Source: Ornithinicoccus halotolerans
GTDB taxonomy: Bacteria; Actinomycetota; Actinomycetes; Actinomycetales; Dermatophilaceae
Direction: 5' to 3'
Assembly (NCBI RefSeq): GCF_009602535.1
Contig: NZ_WIQI01000023.1
Location: 1 to 32,638, forward strand
Length of the DNA stretch: 32,638 bases
Part shown: positions 9,001 through 16,527 of the stretch, piece after piece
Numbering within the stretch: position 1 is the first letter of the stretch
Layout of the letters: every line of letters begins with the position of its first letter
Translations under genes and position numbers: made by a program
Notes under the pieces: model-generated
The model's database searches: none
What the model was told of the DNA's origin: nothing
What the model saw: only the letters and a program-made list of their open reading frames with translations

Positions 9001-11929
9001 GGACATCGACGTCCACCTGCTTGACGACTCCGTCGGCGTCCTTGACCGACAGCACCGCCGTGCCGCCCGGGTTGTCGGTGGAGCGGGTGAAGTCGAGCAC
9101 GATGTCGTAGCTGCCGCTCGTCGGCTTCCACGGGCGGGACACACCGGTGCTCGACCGCTGGGGGTACTGGTCGATCTCCGGGGCAAGGCTGATCTCGACA
9201 TTGGGCTCGGCGGGCGTGCCCACGTCGACCGGATCGCCCGAGGGACCGGTGGCCGACAGGTAGAACAGCGCCGGCTGCCAGTCGATGGCCGTCAGGTCGA
9301 TCGGGCTGTCGACGGCCAGCCGCGCGTGGACCGTGTCCGGCGGGGGTACGGCGGCTCCAGGATCGTCCGGGTCGGGCATGGTCGGCCCCTGGACGGGGAA
9401 GTCCACCTGCACCGGCTTGGTGCCGACGAAGTCGGCGTCGATGGTGATCTCCGAGCCAGGGACTGCCGTTCCGTTGTGCTCCAGCACCAGCTGCAGGTCG
9501 TCGGTGGTGGCCGCGGTCTTGGTGATCTGCGCGGTGAACCGCACCTGCCCGTCGAAGGGGAGGACGACCTGGGTCTCCGGACGGCCGGACAGGGTGAAGT
9601 CCTCGGCAGCCGAGTAGACCAGCTGCGACAGGCCGTTGCCGTCGGTGGGCACGTCGTCGACGTCCTCTCCGTCGACCGCGGTGTAGCTGATGACCGGCGC
9701 CCAGGTGACCTCGTCGTTGGCGCCATTGTTCACCGAGCCGACCCGGAAGTAGAGCCGGTCCCCGGCGTCGACCTTGACCTCCACCGGGTCCAGGAAGGTC
9801 GACTCGCCCGAGCTGGTGAGCATCCCGTGGTGCCGCTCCTCACCGTTGTGCTGGATGGCGACCCGCACACCGTCGACCGAGGCACCCGTGACCGGTTCCA
9901 GCGTCACCGGTGCGTCGATGGTGACCGTGCCCGTGAACGGGGCGGTCCAGCGCCGGACGGTGTCCACCAGCGGTGACTTCTCGGCCAGGTCCGCCTGGAT
10001 CTCGGCAAGCTGGTCGGTGTTGACGTCCGGGGTGACGCTGTTGGCCGGGAGCGGCACGAACGTGCCGCCGCTGCCCGAGGAGAACGTGGGCACCCCGTCC
10101 TCCAGCCGGTTGAAGAGGGTGTCGCCTCCGGAGACGAAGTCAGGCAGCCCGTCGCCGTTGACGTCGGTGAAGTAGCTGTCGCCCCAGGAGACCTCGGCGC
10201 CCAGTCCGAACGCCGCGGTGACCCCGAAGTGTGCCTCGAGCGCGCCCTGGAACTCCACGCTGCTCTCGGAGCCGAGACCGGTCAGGTTGCCGACCGGCTG
10301 CGCCTCACCGAACGTGGCGCTCTGCCCGGAGGGCAGGCTTGGGCCGGAGGTGTTGAGCCGGTACTTGACCTGGTTTCCCTGGCGGAAGACCTTGTCCGGC
10401 AGCGAGTCGCCGTTGATGTCGAGCCATTCGGCGTGGGAGGTGGTGGTGCCGCCCCCGATCTGCAGCGAAGCGCCGAACGAGCCGACTTTCTGCGGGATGC
10501 CGGGGTTGAACCCGAGGTAGCCGTGGCCCTCCCCTGAGTGGCTCTCGGAGTACCCCAGCGCCCCGACGTCCACGTCGGGCTCGGACGGCAGCAGCACCTT
10601 GGTCGGGATGTCAGAGCTCTCCCCGGTGTCCCAGGTCCGGGCGCTGGTCTCGAAGCCGGTGAAGCTGCCGTCCTCGAGGACCTCCTGGTGGTAGTCGAAG
10701 GTGTGCACCGCCGTTTCGTCGGTGCCGCCGCTCTGGGTGACCGTGTGCAGCAGCGACTTCCCGAACGGGCTGCTCTCGTACCCGAGGTCGTAGCGCACCG
10801 AGACCTCGTCGTGGGTACGGGACCCGTCGGGCTCCCGAGGCCCGTAGCGGACCTCCACCCGGCCGAGCCGCTCCACCAGGACGTCGACGTAGCCACCGCT
10901 GGCGTCGACCACCGGATCGCTTCGGGTGCGGTCGGCGGCCGGCAGCCCGAGGCTGGAGTGGGACTGGCGCAGCAGGTGGACCTGGTAGGCCGCGTCGCCG
11001 GGTGCGCCGGACGCCTGCGCGCCCTCGGTGTAGTCGATCCGGCTCAGGAAGGTGTGCCGGCCGCACACGTTCTCGCTCGCGTCACAGGAGCTGTCCTCCT
11101 GCCACCCGGTGCGGGTGTCCGCGTACTGCACCGTGTCGTAGTGGTAGCGGATCAGGTTGACGCCCACGTCCCGCTCGGCGGACAGCAGCCACCGCACGGC
11201 GTTACCGCGCTCGTCGTAGACGATGGCGGAGCGGTCGATCGTCATCGGCTGCCCGTCGCCGTCGCGGAGGGGACTGCCGGACGGCCCGCCGGTGTCGGGG
11301 TAGCCGCCGTACCAGCGCACGTTGCCCTGCTTGTCGTGGACCTCCCAGAAGTAGTTCTTGGGGCCGCCGCGCCCCACCTCCCGGCGGATGATGCGCTCGT
11401 AGTCGTTCTCCACCTGCCGGGTGTAGTCCTCCCGGTCCCCCCGGACGCGCTGCTCCCAGGTCTCCCCCAGGGCGTTGGGCACGAGGGGCTCGCCGTCGAT
11501 GGTGTAGGACTCGCTCTCCAAGCCCGCGTCGAAGTGTGGTGCGCCGAAGCTGGTGTCCACGGCGATCTCGCCCACCGACAGGTCCCAGCCGAGCCCGACC
11601 CAGCCGTTGTCGCCGCCGGAGTCATAGGTCAGCGCCAGCTCCGGGGTGATCCCGCGCCCGGGTGGCAGCAGCAACGGGTAGCCCAGCTCGGCTGCGCCGC
11701 TGGTGGACGCCTCCGGCGGTGACACCAAGGACAGGCCTTCCACCGGGTCGGCGTACTGCAGCCCGTCGACCGTCCCGTCCCCGAGCTGCTCGGGGGTCAT
11801 GGCCGGTTCCCGCCCCAGGGTGGCTCCGTCGAGCCCGTCGAGGGGCTCTCCCCCAGCGATCGGCATCAGCGGCTGGATCACGAGTGCCACGGCGAGGGCG
11901 GATCCGAGGGCGAGACGGCGACGGTCCAT
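3062..11929 (-). CDS. Giant secreted SpvB/VCBS/RHS-repeat protein (Tc-toxin B/C-like)
   Basis: A 2955-residue protein. ATG 11929 has AGGAG six bases upstream, and a basic start plus hydrophobic stretch (about 6-24) forms a Sec signal peptide. An SpvB-type domain follows (about 60-420, with PLLLPPGRGITPELALTYDS and WVGLGWDLSVG). Six calcium-binding VCBS/FG-GAP motifs of the form D-(V/I/M)-NGD occur near residues 504, 589, 1215, 1358, 1438 and 1539. Many YD repeats of the RHS type fill about 1900-2640. The RHS core (GARWYDPAREMM, then AYGYAGANPVSNIDPSGL) ends at Leu2766, the expected self-cleavage point in TccC-like proteins. The remaining 189 residues are a short helical/beta part plus a long Pro/Ala/Thr tail with no toxin fold I recognise. 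Related proteins form a hollow shell around their C-terminal cargo. No immunity-like gene lies downstream. It is divergent from a LuxR-type regulator that may control it. Confidence 0.93.
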   Translation of the reverse strand: MDRRRLALGSALAVALVIQPLMPIAGGEPLDGLDGATLGREPAMTPEQLGDGTVDGLQYADPVEGLSLVSPPEASTSGAAELGYPLLLPPGRGITPELALTYDSGGDNGWVGLGWDLSVGEIAVDTSFGAPHFDAGLESESYTIDGEPLVPNALGETWEQRVRGDREDYTRQVENDYERIIRREVGRGGPKNYFWEVHDKQGNVRWYGGYPDTGGPSGSPLRDGDGQPMTIDRSAIVYDERGNAVRWLLSAERDVGVNLIRYHYDTVQYADTRTGWQEDSSCDASENVCGRHTFLSRIDYTEGAQASGAPGDAAYQVHLLRQSHSSLGLPAADRTRSDPVVDASGGYVDVLVERLGRVEVRYGPREPDGSRTHDEVSVRYDLGYESSPFGKSLLHTVTQSGGTDETAVHTFDYHQEVLEDGSFTGFETSARTWDTGESSDIPTKVLLPSEPDVDVGALGYSESHSGEGHGYLGFNPGIPQKVGSFGASLQIGGGTTTSHAEWLDINGDSLPDKVFRQGNQVKYRLNTSGPSLPSGQSATFGEAQPVGNLTGLGSESSVEFQGALEAHFGVTAAFGLGAEVSWGDSYFTDVNGDGLPDFVSGGDTLFNRLEDGVPTFSSGSGGTFVPLPANSVTPDVNTDQLAEIQADLAEKSPLVDTVRRWTAPFTGTVTIDAPVTLEPVTGASVDGVRVAIQHNGEERHHGMLTSSGESTFLDPVEVKVDAGDRLYFRVGSVNNGANDEVTWAPVISYTAVDGEDVDDVPTDGNGLSQLVYSAAEDFTLSGRPETQVVLPFDGQVRFTAQITKTAATTDDLQLVLEHNGTAVPGSEITIDADFVGTKPVQVDFPVQGPTMPDPDDPGAAVPPPDTVHARLAVDSPIDLTAIDWQPALFYLSATGPSGDPVDVGTPAEPNVEISLAPEIDQYPQRSSTGVSRPWKPTSGSYDIVLDFTRSTDNPGGTAVLSVKDADGVVKQVDVDVPSGAGDHRFRAEDISLNEDNRYWLELTMRDPDLSDLVTLTKAALRPADESTDEHDVELYGLDENDVPKPDNVLVVRWSGRQGIFPLGYRGWALAGYTANGSLATESIKEDAFVIDTDALQARGKSEPSGFEDVEADPPAPDPSIAFLPVTEPIVLENQPEPFADPYWRGSRENIAGTGERMRSSRYGSDSVSIGASPGGSGRAVTRVSVTGPSASLAFGLGPLGGSFGVGPSFGLVDYEDMNGDGYPDVVTPGSVHYTTQRGTYRQSATSFSDGMDVTNQDLTFSVSGGLTSGLVDIKGNTKGKSNATQGSSDGKGGDANDSGGGMGIGVEVNASWTSPNDSGPSQSALVDDVPADPADEYGSEISQAMDSDPDTPISQELADVNGDGLPDRVTTDPEGVWVRYNLGYGFTPEARKLSVGGFEAMESYAGATSLGFSTPWAEFSGGVAMNWNADLARYTWSDVNGDGILDQVHKRGKGSSPVVAFGTGSGLLPPVDYGDMESSAPVFGVSTGPNASFDRSTGLGGGFDFTVYVGPLCIAACYLVINPGASYQNSVSSTEVDLQDVNGDGYADSVSTTEDSSLQVRLNTHGKTHLLASVENPLGGTIELDYQRDGNTVEHPDSVWTLDTVRVDDGRTGDGPDVLRTDFDYSGLKYDRVHRQSLGYAEIREHEVDAATGTAIRTTTRSFLNDNVFVAGLETGAIVTDAVTGENLRGATMEWGFRDARVAPADLHAPVDPVPASLLTGLTGVESLGRSIAPLLLASGEQFYDGPDVGQERTVRFRYDGLGNVVRQADQAEDDDPTDDLVAEIAYSTCLTSSSASLGCPDEPDDPAHASPLWSVNSCPTWVSLPASITVSNGRSGADRVVYRERSGATDLCDNSTPTRLEERIDESTVAVTELAYDAYGSYDRIVYPEGSDGSRYAVRYTYDADRNTDVAEVTEYDFDDAGATAFLEDGSVAGALRTGLTSSATYEPLSGRPASRTDANGTTVEYTYDAFGRITSIGSPLPEDNAPLVTFEYHPSASAYGYAVARHYDRFNAGDTIDTVSFVDGIGRVTQTKRDARLFTGSEQPAVDGRIVSGAVVYDELGREVEQYRPIADSTPLTTFEPGRSDQVTTTEYDLWDAPNVVTEPGDRVTQIAYEYADLDGVTVYATTTTDPRGRARTSWTDMHDRVLALDDQPEGESASRSRYHYNGMGELLSFTDSAGEVTTHAYDMLGRRTASTTPDGGLVEMGYDAEGKLVSRVTPNLRAAGQATTYAYELGNLVGIDHPGSTPDVSYTYGGPGAPGYGAGRVVRSEDGARIQELSYDAAGALVEQTAELKLHHWDPAGDTAPFRFTTQWTYDGLGRVGSLTYPDGEVVTYDYDAGGQVVSVLGEEEGYEEVVVGHDEEGNPITEQQPRTWQYPYVLDRQYDEYLQRRWTELGNEATTEWTFDADTRWLERVHTLSPNRNTSDPAYQEIQDLNYTYDVVGNPVSYANELPPPTPSLFGGPARHSYDYDPWDRLVSATGEWEQADKKLRHYEFALSYDKHGNVVSKEQTDAITNGKKDLVQKDTSYSFDRRYQETAPHQATSVGRDTYHYDANGNLLGLKDHRGRWIRRMEWDATDRMTLADDISNSTTYRYDDTGQLAIERGPNGETAFVNPWVTIRNRNEMFKHVWAGEDRVATQRDDGKIEEVKRYFLHKDLQGSTSVVSDALGDTFQRHEYFPTGEVWVDESSTVFRTPYQYGGSYVDERRDLSNFGARWYDPAREMMYAPDPVLVADPSAVVDQPGLRAAYGYAGANPVSNIDPSGLQFIFTQAQAERAKARDKVVRDTLAETPKMAAALADSMDSRLPRSFLRLGLDIKRADRLQKFADRFDAKPFVEIDLSAGTVKLSLGIGKRLKIGGDASPATGQDGGAAPATAPNATSSPPPAVGGNTAQAPAAPAAPPGKTQSVSARASGAGTASAGQANPPPTRPTKPLPTPPAKTTASGDPGTARSGQ

Positions 11930-12018
11930 CGGGTACTCCTAGGTCTTCCGCCCCCTGGGACTGTCCTGCGTGGAGGCGGTTGGCGGGATCTCATCACCTC
12001 CCAGCGGTGGCGCACATC

Positions 12019-12038
12019 GGGCAAATGCCCTATAGGGC
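12019..12038. promoter_or_regulatory. Overlapping palindromes between the RHS gene and its divergent LuxR-type regulator
   Basis: Two inverted repeats share bases: GGGCAAATGCCC (12019-12030) and the perfect 12-mer GCCCTATAGGGC (12027-12038). The second is centred about 56 bp before the presumed start of the regulator transcript, a usual place for an activator site. It lies about 100 bp from the RHS start codon. It is a good candidate operator for the adjacent regulator, but binding is inferred only. Confidence 0.45.
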
Positions 12039-12076
12039 TGTCATCCGGGTCCTAGCCGGGGCGGGTCGGGCGTTGC

Positions 12077-12088
12077 CATACTGCGACC
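12077..12088 (+). promoter_or_regulatory. -10 element for a leaderless LuxR-type regulator transcript
   Basis: CATACT (12077-12082) is followed by six bases and then the GTG start at 12089, with no Shine-Dalgarno site. This is the layout of leaderless actinobacterial genes. No convincing -35 hexamer is visible, which would fit a promoter that needs an activator. Confidence 0.4.
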
Positions 12089-14458
12089 GTGTCGGTCTAT
12101 GCGCCCCTGCGAGGACGCCGAGAACTCGTCGCGCACAGTTCCCGGCAGGTGCGCGAGCACGAAGGACGCATGGTGACCCTCACCGGTCTCCCGGGGGTCG
12201 GCAAGTCGCGGCTCGCCCAGGACGTCCTCGCCGTGGTGAGGTCCGACCTGGCAGCGGTGACCGTGCTGGACACGGGGGCGCTGGAGGGGCACGGGCTGCT
12301 CGGCGAGGCGGTGACCGCTGCCCCTCCCGGCCTGGTCCTCATCGACGACGCGCACCGGCTGGAGGACGCACCGACCATCCTGGCAGGCGCGCTGGCCGAA
12401 CGCCCCGACCTGCGGTTGCTGGTGACCAGCCGGACCAGGTTCCGCCTGGCGCAGGAGTACGTCGTGCGGGTGGAGCCGTTCCCCGACCCGGATCCGTCCG
12501 CGCCGCCGGAGGTGCTGGCGACCCACCCCGCCGTGCAGCTGTTCGTCGACGTGGGGACCGCCGCGGGGATCCAGGACGTCGGCCGACCCGAGCAGCTGCC
12601 GCACATCGCGCGGATCTGCGCGCGCCTGGGCGGCCTGCCGCTGGCGATCGAGCTGGCCGCCGCCCGGGTGGCGGCGTTCTCGCCGAGCACGCTCGAGGCG
12701 CTGCTGGACCGTTCACCCGCCAGCAGCGTCCTCGGCAGACCACCGGACCGCGCCAGCGCCGACCCGGACCTGTTCGGGGCGATCGCCTGGAGTGAGTCAC
12801 TGCTGCGCCCCTCGCAGGCCAAGCGGCTGCACGAGCTCGCCATCTTCGAGGGCGCTGTGCCGGTCGAGGCGATCGAGCGGGTCTGCCGTGGCGACGACGT
12901 CGTCGAGGGCATCTCCGCACTCGTCGACGCCCACCTGGTCAAGACCAGCCACCGCTACGGCAGCAGCCACTTCTCGCTGCACCCCCTGGTCCGCGAGCAC
13001 GCTGCCCGGCGGCTGGCCGAGCAGGGGTCACAGCTGCTGGACGAGCTGACCGTCCGACACGACCGGTGGGCCGTTGCCGTGGCTGCGTCGGCGGCGCGAC
13101 TGGATGCGGCCGGGCGACCCACCGCGGCGCTGCAGTGCGTCCAGCCGGTCGAGACCGACCTGACCGTGGCCCTGGCCCGGGCGCTGGAGGCGCACGACGC
13201 GGCGAGTGCCACGTCCCTGATCCTCGGCATGGCCCCTTCCTGGCTCAGCCGGGGTCCGCAGCTGACGCACCGGGCGATGGCCGACCGGGTCCTCCGGCTC
13301 GCCACGTCGGGATCCGTCCCCGCGGCGCAGCGCGCCGAGCTGCTGGCCTGGCGGTGCTTGCTGGCCGCTGAGGTGGCCCACCGGGAGGACGAGGTGCACG
13401 CCCTGCTGCCGGCCATCGACGAAGCGGTGGTCGTGGCCCGGCAGGTGGGTGGGGACACGCTGCTGCGCGTGCTGGCCCTGGCGGTGCTGGTGTCCCGGGT
13501 GATGCACCACCGTGAGGCGATCGAGCCGCTGTGCGCGGAAGGCCTCACGCTGGCCCGCGAGCTGGGCGACGAGGCGGCCCTGTCCCGCTTCGAGTCCTGG
13601 ACCGGGATGCTGGCCCATCAGCGCGGTGATCTCGCCGAAGCGGCGCGGTTCACCTCGTCGGCCTATGACCGCGCCCGCCACCTCGACGACCCCGCCCTCG
13701 TGCTCGTACCGGCGGGGTCACTGCTGGCGATCCCCTCGTGCGGCGAGGTCCAGGAGCCACGGTTGGGCGCGGAGGACCTCGTCGACCTCGCCCGCGAGCT
13801 GGGCGACGGGCGGGTGCTGGCCTGGCTGCGTCCGGTCGCCTCCGTCCTGGCCCTCAACGAGGGTGACCCCTCCCGCGCCGCCGGCCACGCCTACGACGCG
13901 CTGGTCGCCGCCCGGTCGGCCGGCGCCTCGGGCCGGGTGGGCATCGCGCTGGTCTGCCTGTCGCTGGTCGCCGAGGCCCACGGTGACGCCGAGCAGGCCG
14001 CCAAGCTCCATGGGATGGCGGCCCCGCACCTGCCGGTCACCCTGCCCAGCATGCCGCCCACGACGGTGCGGTCCTACCAGCACTCCAGGTCGACGCTGCG
14101 TGACCGGCTCGGGCACCGGTTCGACGAGGCGTTCGCGGCCGGGTCCTCGCTGCCACCTATCCGGGCGACCGAGGAGGCGATCGGCTACGCCCGGGCGCTG
14201 GCTGCCACCTCGGCCCGCCCACCGGGTGCCGGGCGGCCGCTGAGCGACCAGCTGGCCGAGCCGTTGACGGCCCGGGAGGAGGAGGTCCTGAGCAGTCTGG
14301 CGGCCGGCGGCACGAACAAGGAGATCTCCTGCGCGCTCGGCATCGCGGTCAAGACGGTCATGCACCACACCTCGAGCATCTACCGCAAGCTGGGCGTGCG
14401 GAGCCGCGCCCAGGCAGTGGCCTGGCACCTGCGGCACTCCCAGCCCTCGCAGCGCTAG
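12089..14458 (+). CDS. Large ATPase-type transcriptional regulator with C-terminal LuxR HTH
   Basis: A 789-residue, likely cytoplasmic, regulator of the AAA/NB-ARC-LuxR kind. The P-loop is GLPGVGKS (33-40), the Walker B region is GLVLIDDAHR (Asp86-Asp87), and a sensor-like LLVTSRTRF follows. The segment GGLPLAIELAAARV is typical of NB-ARC ATPases. A long helical TPR-like middle leads to a LuxR DNA-binding domain (about 726-789: LTAREEEVL, then NKEISCALGIAVKTVMHHTS). Such proteins change DNA binding after ligand- and nucleotide-driven oligomerisation; the ligand here is unknown. GTG 12089 has no ribosome site but has a -10 six bases upstream, so leaderless translation is likely. Its divergent position makes the giant RHS gene the most likely target. 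Confidence 0.92.
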   Translation: MSVYAPLRGRRELVAHSSRQVREHEGRMVTLTGLPGVGKSRLAQDVLAVVRSDLAAVTVLDTGALEGHGLLGEAVTAAPPGLVLIDDAHRLEDAPTILAGALAERPDLRLLVTSRTRFRLAQEYVVRVEPFPDPDPSAPPEVLATHPAVQLFVDVGTAAGIQDVGRPEQLPHIARICARLGGLPLAIELAAARVAAFSPSTLEALLDRSPASSVLGRPPDRASADPDLFGAIAWSESLLRPSQAKRLHELAIFEGAVPVEAIERVCRGDDVVEGISALVDAHLVKTSHRYGSSHFSLHPLVREHAARRLAEQGSQLLDELTVRHDRWAVAVAASAARLDAAGRPTAALQCVQPVETDLTVALARALEAHDAASATSLILGMAPSWLSRGPQLTHRAMADRVLRLATSGSVPAAQRAELLAWRCLLAAEVAHREDEVHALLPAIDEAVVVARQVGGDTLLRVLALAVLVSRVMHHREAIEPLCAEGLTLARELGDEAALSRFESWTGMLAHQRGDLAEAARFTSSAYDRARHLDDPALVLVPAGSLLAIPSCGEVQEPRLGAEDLVDLARELGDGRVLAWLRPVASVLALNEGDPSRAAGHAYDALVAARSAGASGRVGIALVCLSLVAEAHGDAEQAAKLHGMAAPHLPVTLPSMPPTTVRSYQHSRSTLRDRLGHRFDEAFAAGSSLPPIRATEEAIGYARALAATSARPPGAGRPLSDQLAEPLTAREEEVLSSLAAGGTNKEISCALGIAVKTVMHHTSSIYRKLGVRSRAQAVAWHLRHSQPSQR

Positions 14459-14514
14459 CCCGGGGCTGCGAATCCGCCAGCCACTGCAGCGCAGGTCGCT
14501 GCCGCCCGGCCAGA

Positions 14515-14546
14515 CCATGTCGCTCTCCGGAGAGCGCTGGACATGG
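14515..14546. terminator. Nested inverted repeat after the LuxR-type regulator
   Basis: The outer arms CCATGTC (14515-14521) and GACATGG (14540-14546) enclose a perfect inner palindrome, GCTCTCCGGAGAGC (14522-14535). It lies 57 bp after the regulator stop. No T-run follows, so it may be an intrinsic terminator of the actinobacterial type or an operator for the next gene. A -10-like TATGCT follows at 14567-14572. Confidence 0.4.
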
Positions 14547-14614
14547 CCCACGCGACGCCCGCTGGCTATGCTCGCGACTGACTGAGCGGCGCCCGACATG
14601 CCTGAGAGGTGCAC

Positions 14615-15070
14615 ATGGGTTTCCTGGACAGGGCCAAGCAGACCGCGACCGAGCTCGCGGCCAAGGCCGACGACGCGATGAACCAGGCGGGCATGGGCAC
14701 CGGCTCCGCCGACACCCGGGAGGCCGACCGGTTGCTGCGCAACCTCGGCGTCCTGACCTACCGCGAGCAGTCCGGCATGCCGATCGACACCGGCGAGCGC
14801 GAGAACGTATTGTCCGCGTTGCGCCAGCTGGAGAGCCAGGGCCGCCTCGGAGCGCTGACGTTGACGCCGGGGAGCGCGGCCGGACAGCCCAGTCCGCCGC
14901 CCCCTGGAGGCATGGCTGGTCAGGCGCCGCCCCCGCCCGGTGCTGGCCCGACTCAGCCCCCGACTCCTGGTCCCGGCCCGACCCAGACCTCCTCACCCCC
15001 GGTGGGTGACGAGAGCACCGAACGGCCGGGCCCGCCGCCTCCTCCCCCGCCACCGCCCGGCGGCTTCTGA
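14615..15070 (+). CDS. Small proline-rich protein of unknown function
   Basis: A 151-residue protein from ATG 14615; GAGAGG lies five bases upstream, which favours this start over GTG 14609. The N-terminus (MGFLDRAKQTATELAAKADD) is an amphipathic helix. Residues 36-85 form a compact helical part (EADRLLRNLGVLTYR, then ENVLSALRQLESQGRLGALTL). The rest is a Pro/Gly/Gln-rich tail ending in nine prolines in a row (140-148) and GGF. There is no signal peptide or membrane segment. Similar short proteins with a helical head and disordered tail are common in actinobacteria, but I know no function. The proline run predicts ribosome stalling relieved by EF-P. It stands alone, convergent with the cyclase gene. 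Confidence 0.8.
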   Translation: MGFLDRAKQTATELAAKADDAMNQAGMGTGSADTREADRLLRNLGVLTYREQSGMPIDTGERENVLSALRQLESQGRLGALTLTPGSAAGQPSPPPPGGMAGQAPPPPGAGPTQPPTPGPGPTQTSSPPVGDESTERPGPPPPPPPPPGGF

Positions 15071-15091
15071 GGGCTCGCGGGCACGGCGGTT

Positions 15092-15106
15092 ACCCGAGCG
15101 CCGGGT
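15092..15106. terminator. Short hairpin between convergent genes
   Basis: ACCCG and CGGGT form a five-pair stem with a five-base loop in the 35-bp gap between the proline-rich protein and the cyclase stop. It could serve both strands, but it is short and lacks a T-run. Confidence 0.25.
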
Positions 15107-16527
15107 CAGCTGTGCGGCCCGGTCGGGAGGTCGGTGACGCGGCGCACGAGGTGGGCCGAAACCGGCTCCGCCTTGCCCTTCAGAGCCAGCTCCCCGAGCG
15201 GCTCGGTGACCGTGCCGGCCGGGAGCCGGGCCAGCGTGTCGCCGCTCACCGCGACGCCACCCACCGGCGCCTGGCCCTCCAGCCTCGATGCGGTGTTCAC
15301 CACGTCACCAATCACGGTGTGGGTGCGGCCCCCGGTCGCGCCCAGCACCCCGACCGCGACCTCGCCGGTGCTGACGCCGACCCGGAACCGAGGCCAGTCG
15401 ACGTGCTGCTGGGCGATCCGGCCCGTCTCCTGCTGGAGGGCGAGCCCGGCGCGGGTGGCGCGCAGCGCGTGGTCGGGCTGGTCCCCGCGGCCGTTGAAGG
15501 TCACCAGCAGTGCGTCGCCGATGATGCGGTCCACCACGCCCCCGTGCCGGGTGACGGGCGGGATGGCCGCGTCGAAGTAGGTGTTGAGCATCCGCCGCAC
15601 CTCCGCCGGCCGGTGCCGCTCGGAGAACGGCGTGAACCCCGCCAGGTCGGCGAACAGGATGCTCATCTCCCGGTTGCCGGAGACCGTCCCCTCGAGGTAG
15701 AGGTCCGCGAACCGCTCCTCGTGCCACTGCCGGTGGGCGCCCCAGGCCACCAGCCCGAAGGCGGCCAGCAGCAACAGGTGCCACTCCCACCAGCTGAGAT
15801 GCCAGTTGGGTGCCAGGCTGACCGCCACCATGGCCTCGCCCAGGAGCACGAAGGCCGCCGCCATGGCCAGCGGCATCAGGCCGCGGCGCCGGCGCCACAG
15901 CCGAAGGTAGCTGGCCGCCGACCAGCCGTACAGGACGGTCGCCGCCACCGCCACCACGGCGAGCGGACCGGTGAGCCGTTCAGAGTCCGCCTCCGGCCCG
16001 AGCGGCGGCAGCTGCAGCAGCGACAGCGCCGCCCACCCGCCGATCACCGCCAGCAGGCCCCCGCGCAGCCAGGTTGCCTGCCGCAGCGCCGCAACGGCGC
16101 GCTGCCCGTCGGTGTCCCGGGTCGACAGCGCAGCCAGCACCGCGCCCAGTGCGATACCCACCGGCGTCGAGACGTTGAACCCGGTGTTGGGCCCGGCCAG
16201 CAGCACCCCCGGCGTCGCCAGCGCGTGCAGGGCCAAGAAGGCGGCCGGCGCCAGGAAGGCCAGCGAGACCAGCATCACCCGCGCGTCGCCACGGCGCGCG
16301 GCCGTGGTGCCGGTGCCGTAGGCCAGGGCCGCGCTGAGGACCGCAGCGGCCAGCACGATCCAGAAGTGTGCCGGGTGGTGCTGCCAGGTCACGTCCAGCT
16401 GCGGTCGCAGCAGGAGCACCGCCAGCCCGACGAGGGGCAGTGCCAGGGCGGCCGCCCCGAGCAGGAGCATCGGCGACCGCAGCCTGCCGAGGTCGGCTGG
16501 TGCCCCCGGGGACCGGTCGTCGGTCAT
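15106..16527 (-). CDS. Membrane class III adenylate/guanylate cyclase (IIIb-like)
   Basis: A 473-residue protein that makes a cyclic nucleotide, presumably cAMP. About eight hydrophobic segments fill residues 20-265, forming an unrecognised membrane input module. The cyclase domain (about 285-473) is cytoplasmic. Metal-binding Asp294 (in ILFADLAGFT) and Asp338 (in IIGDALL) are present, as are transition-state Asn411 and Arg415 (VVNTASRLE). The substrate-defining positions are unusual: Arg334 where cyclases usually have Lys, and Thr404 where most have Asp. Thr at that place marks class IIIb, a group with bicarbonate-stimulated members. ATG 16527 overlaps the stop of the upstream flavoprotein as ATGA, so translation is coupled and the two products probably act together. 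Confidence 0.92.
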   Translation of the reverse strand: MTDDRSPGAPADLGRLRSPMLLLGAAALALPLVGLAVLLLRPQLDVTWQHHPAHFWIVLAAAVLSAALAYGTGTTAARRGDARVMLVSLAFLAPAAFLALHALATPGVLLAGPNTGFNVSTPVGIALGAVLAALSTRDTDGQRAVAALRQATWLRGGLLAVIGGWAALSLLQLPPLGPEADSERLTGPLAVVAVAATVLYGWSAASYLRLWRRRRGLMPLAMAAAFVLLGEAMVAVSLAPNWHLSWWEWHLLLLAAFGLVAWGAHRQWHEERFADLYLEGTVSGNREMSILFADLAGFTPFSERHRPAEVRRMLNTYFDAAIPPVTRHGGVVDRIIGDALLVTFNGRGDQPDHALRATRAGLALQQETGRIAQQHVDWPRFRVGVSTGEVAVGVLGATGGRTHTVIGDVVNTASRLEGQAPVGGVAVSGDTLARLPAGTVTEPLGELALKGKAEPVSAHLVRRVTDLPTGPHS

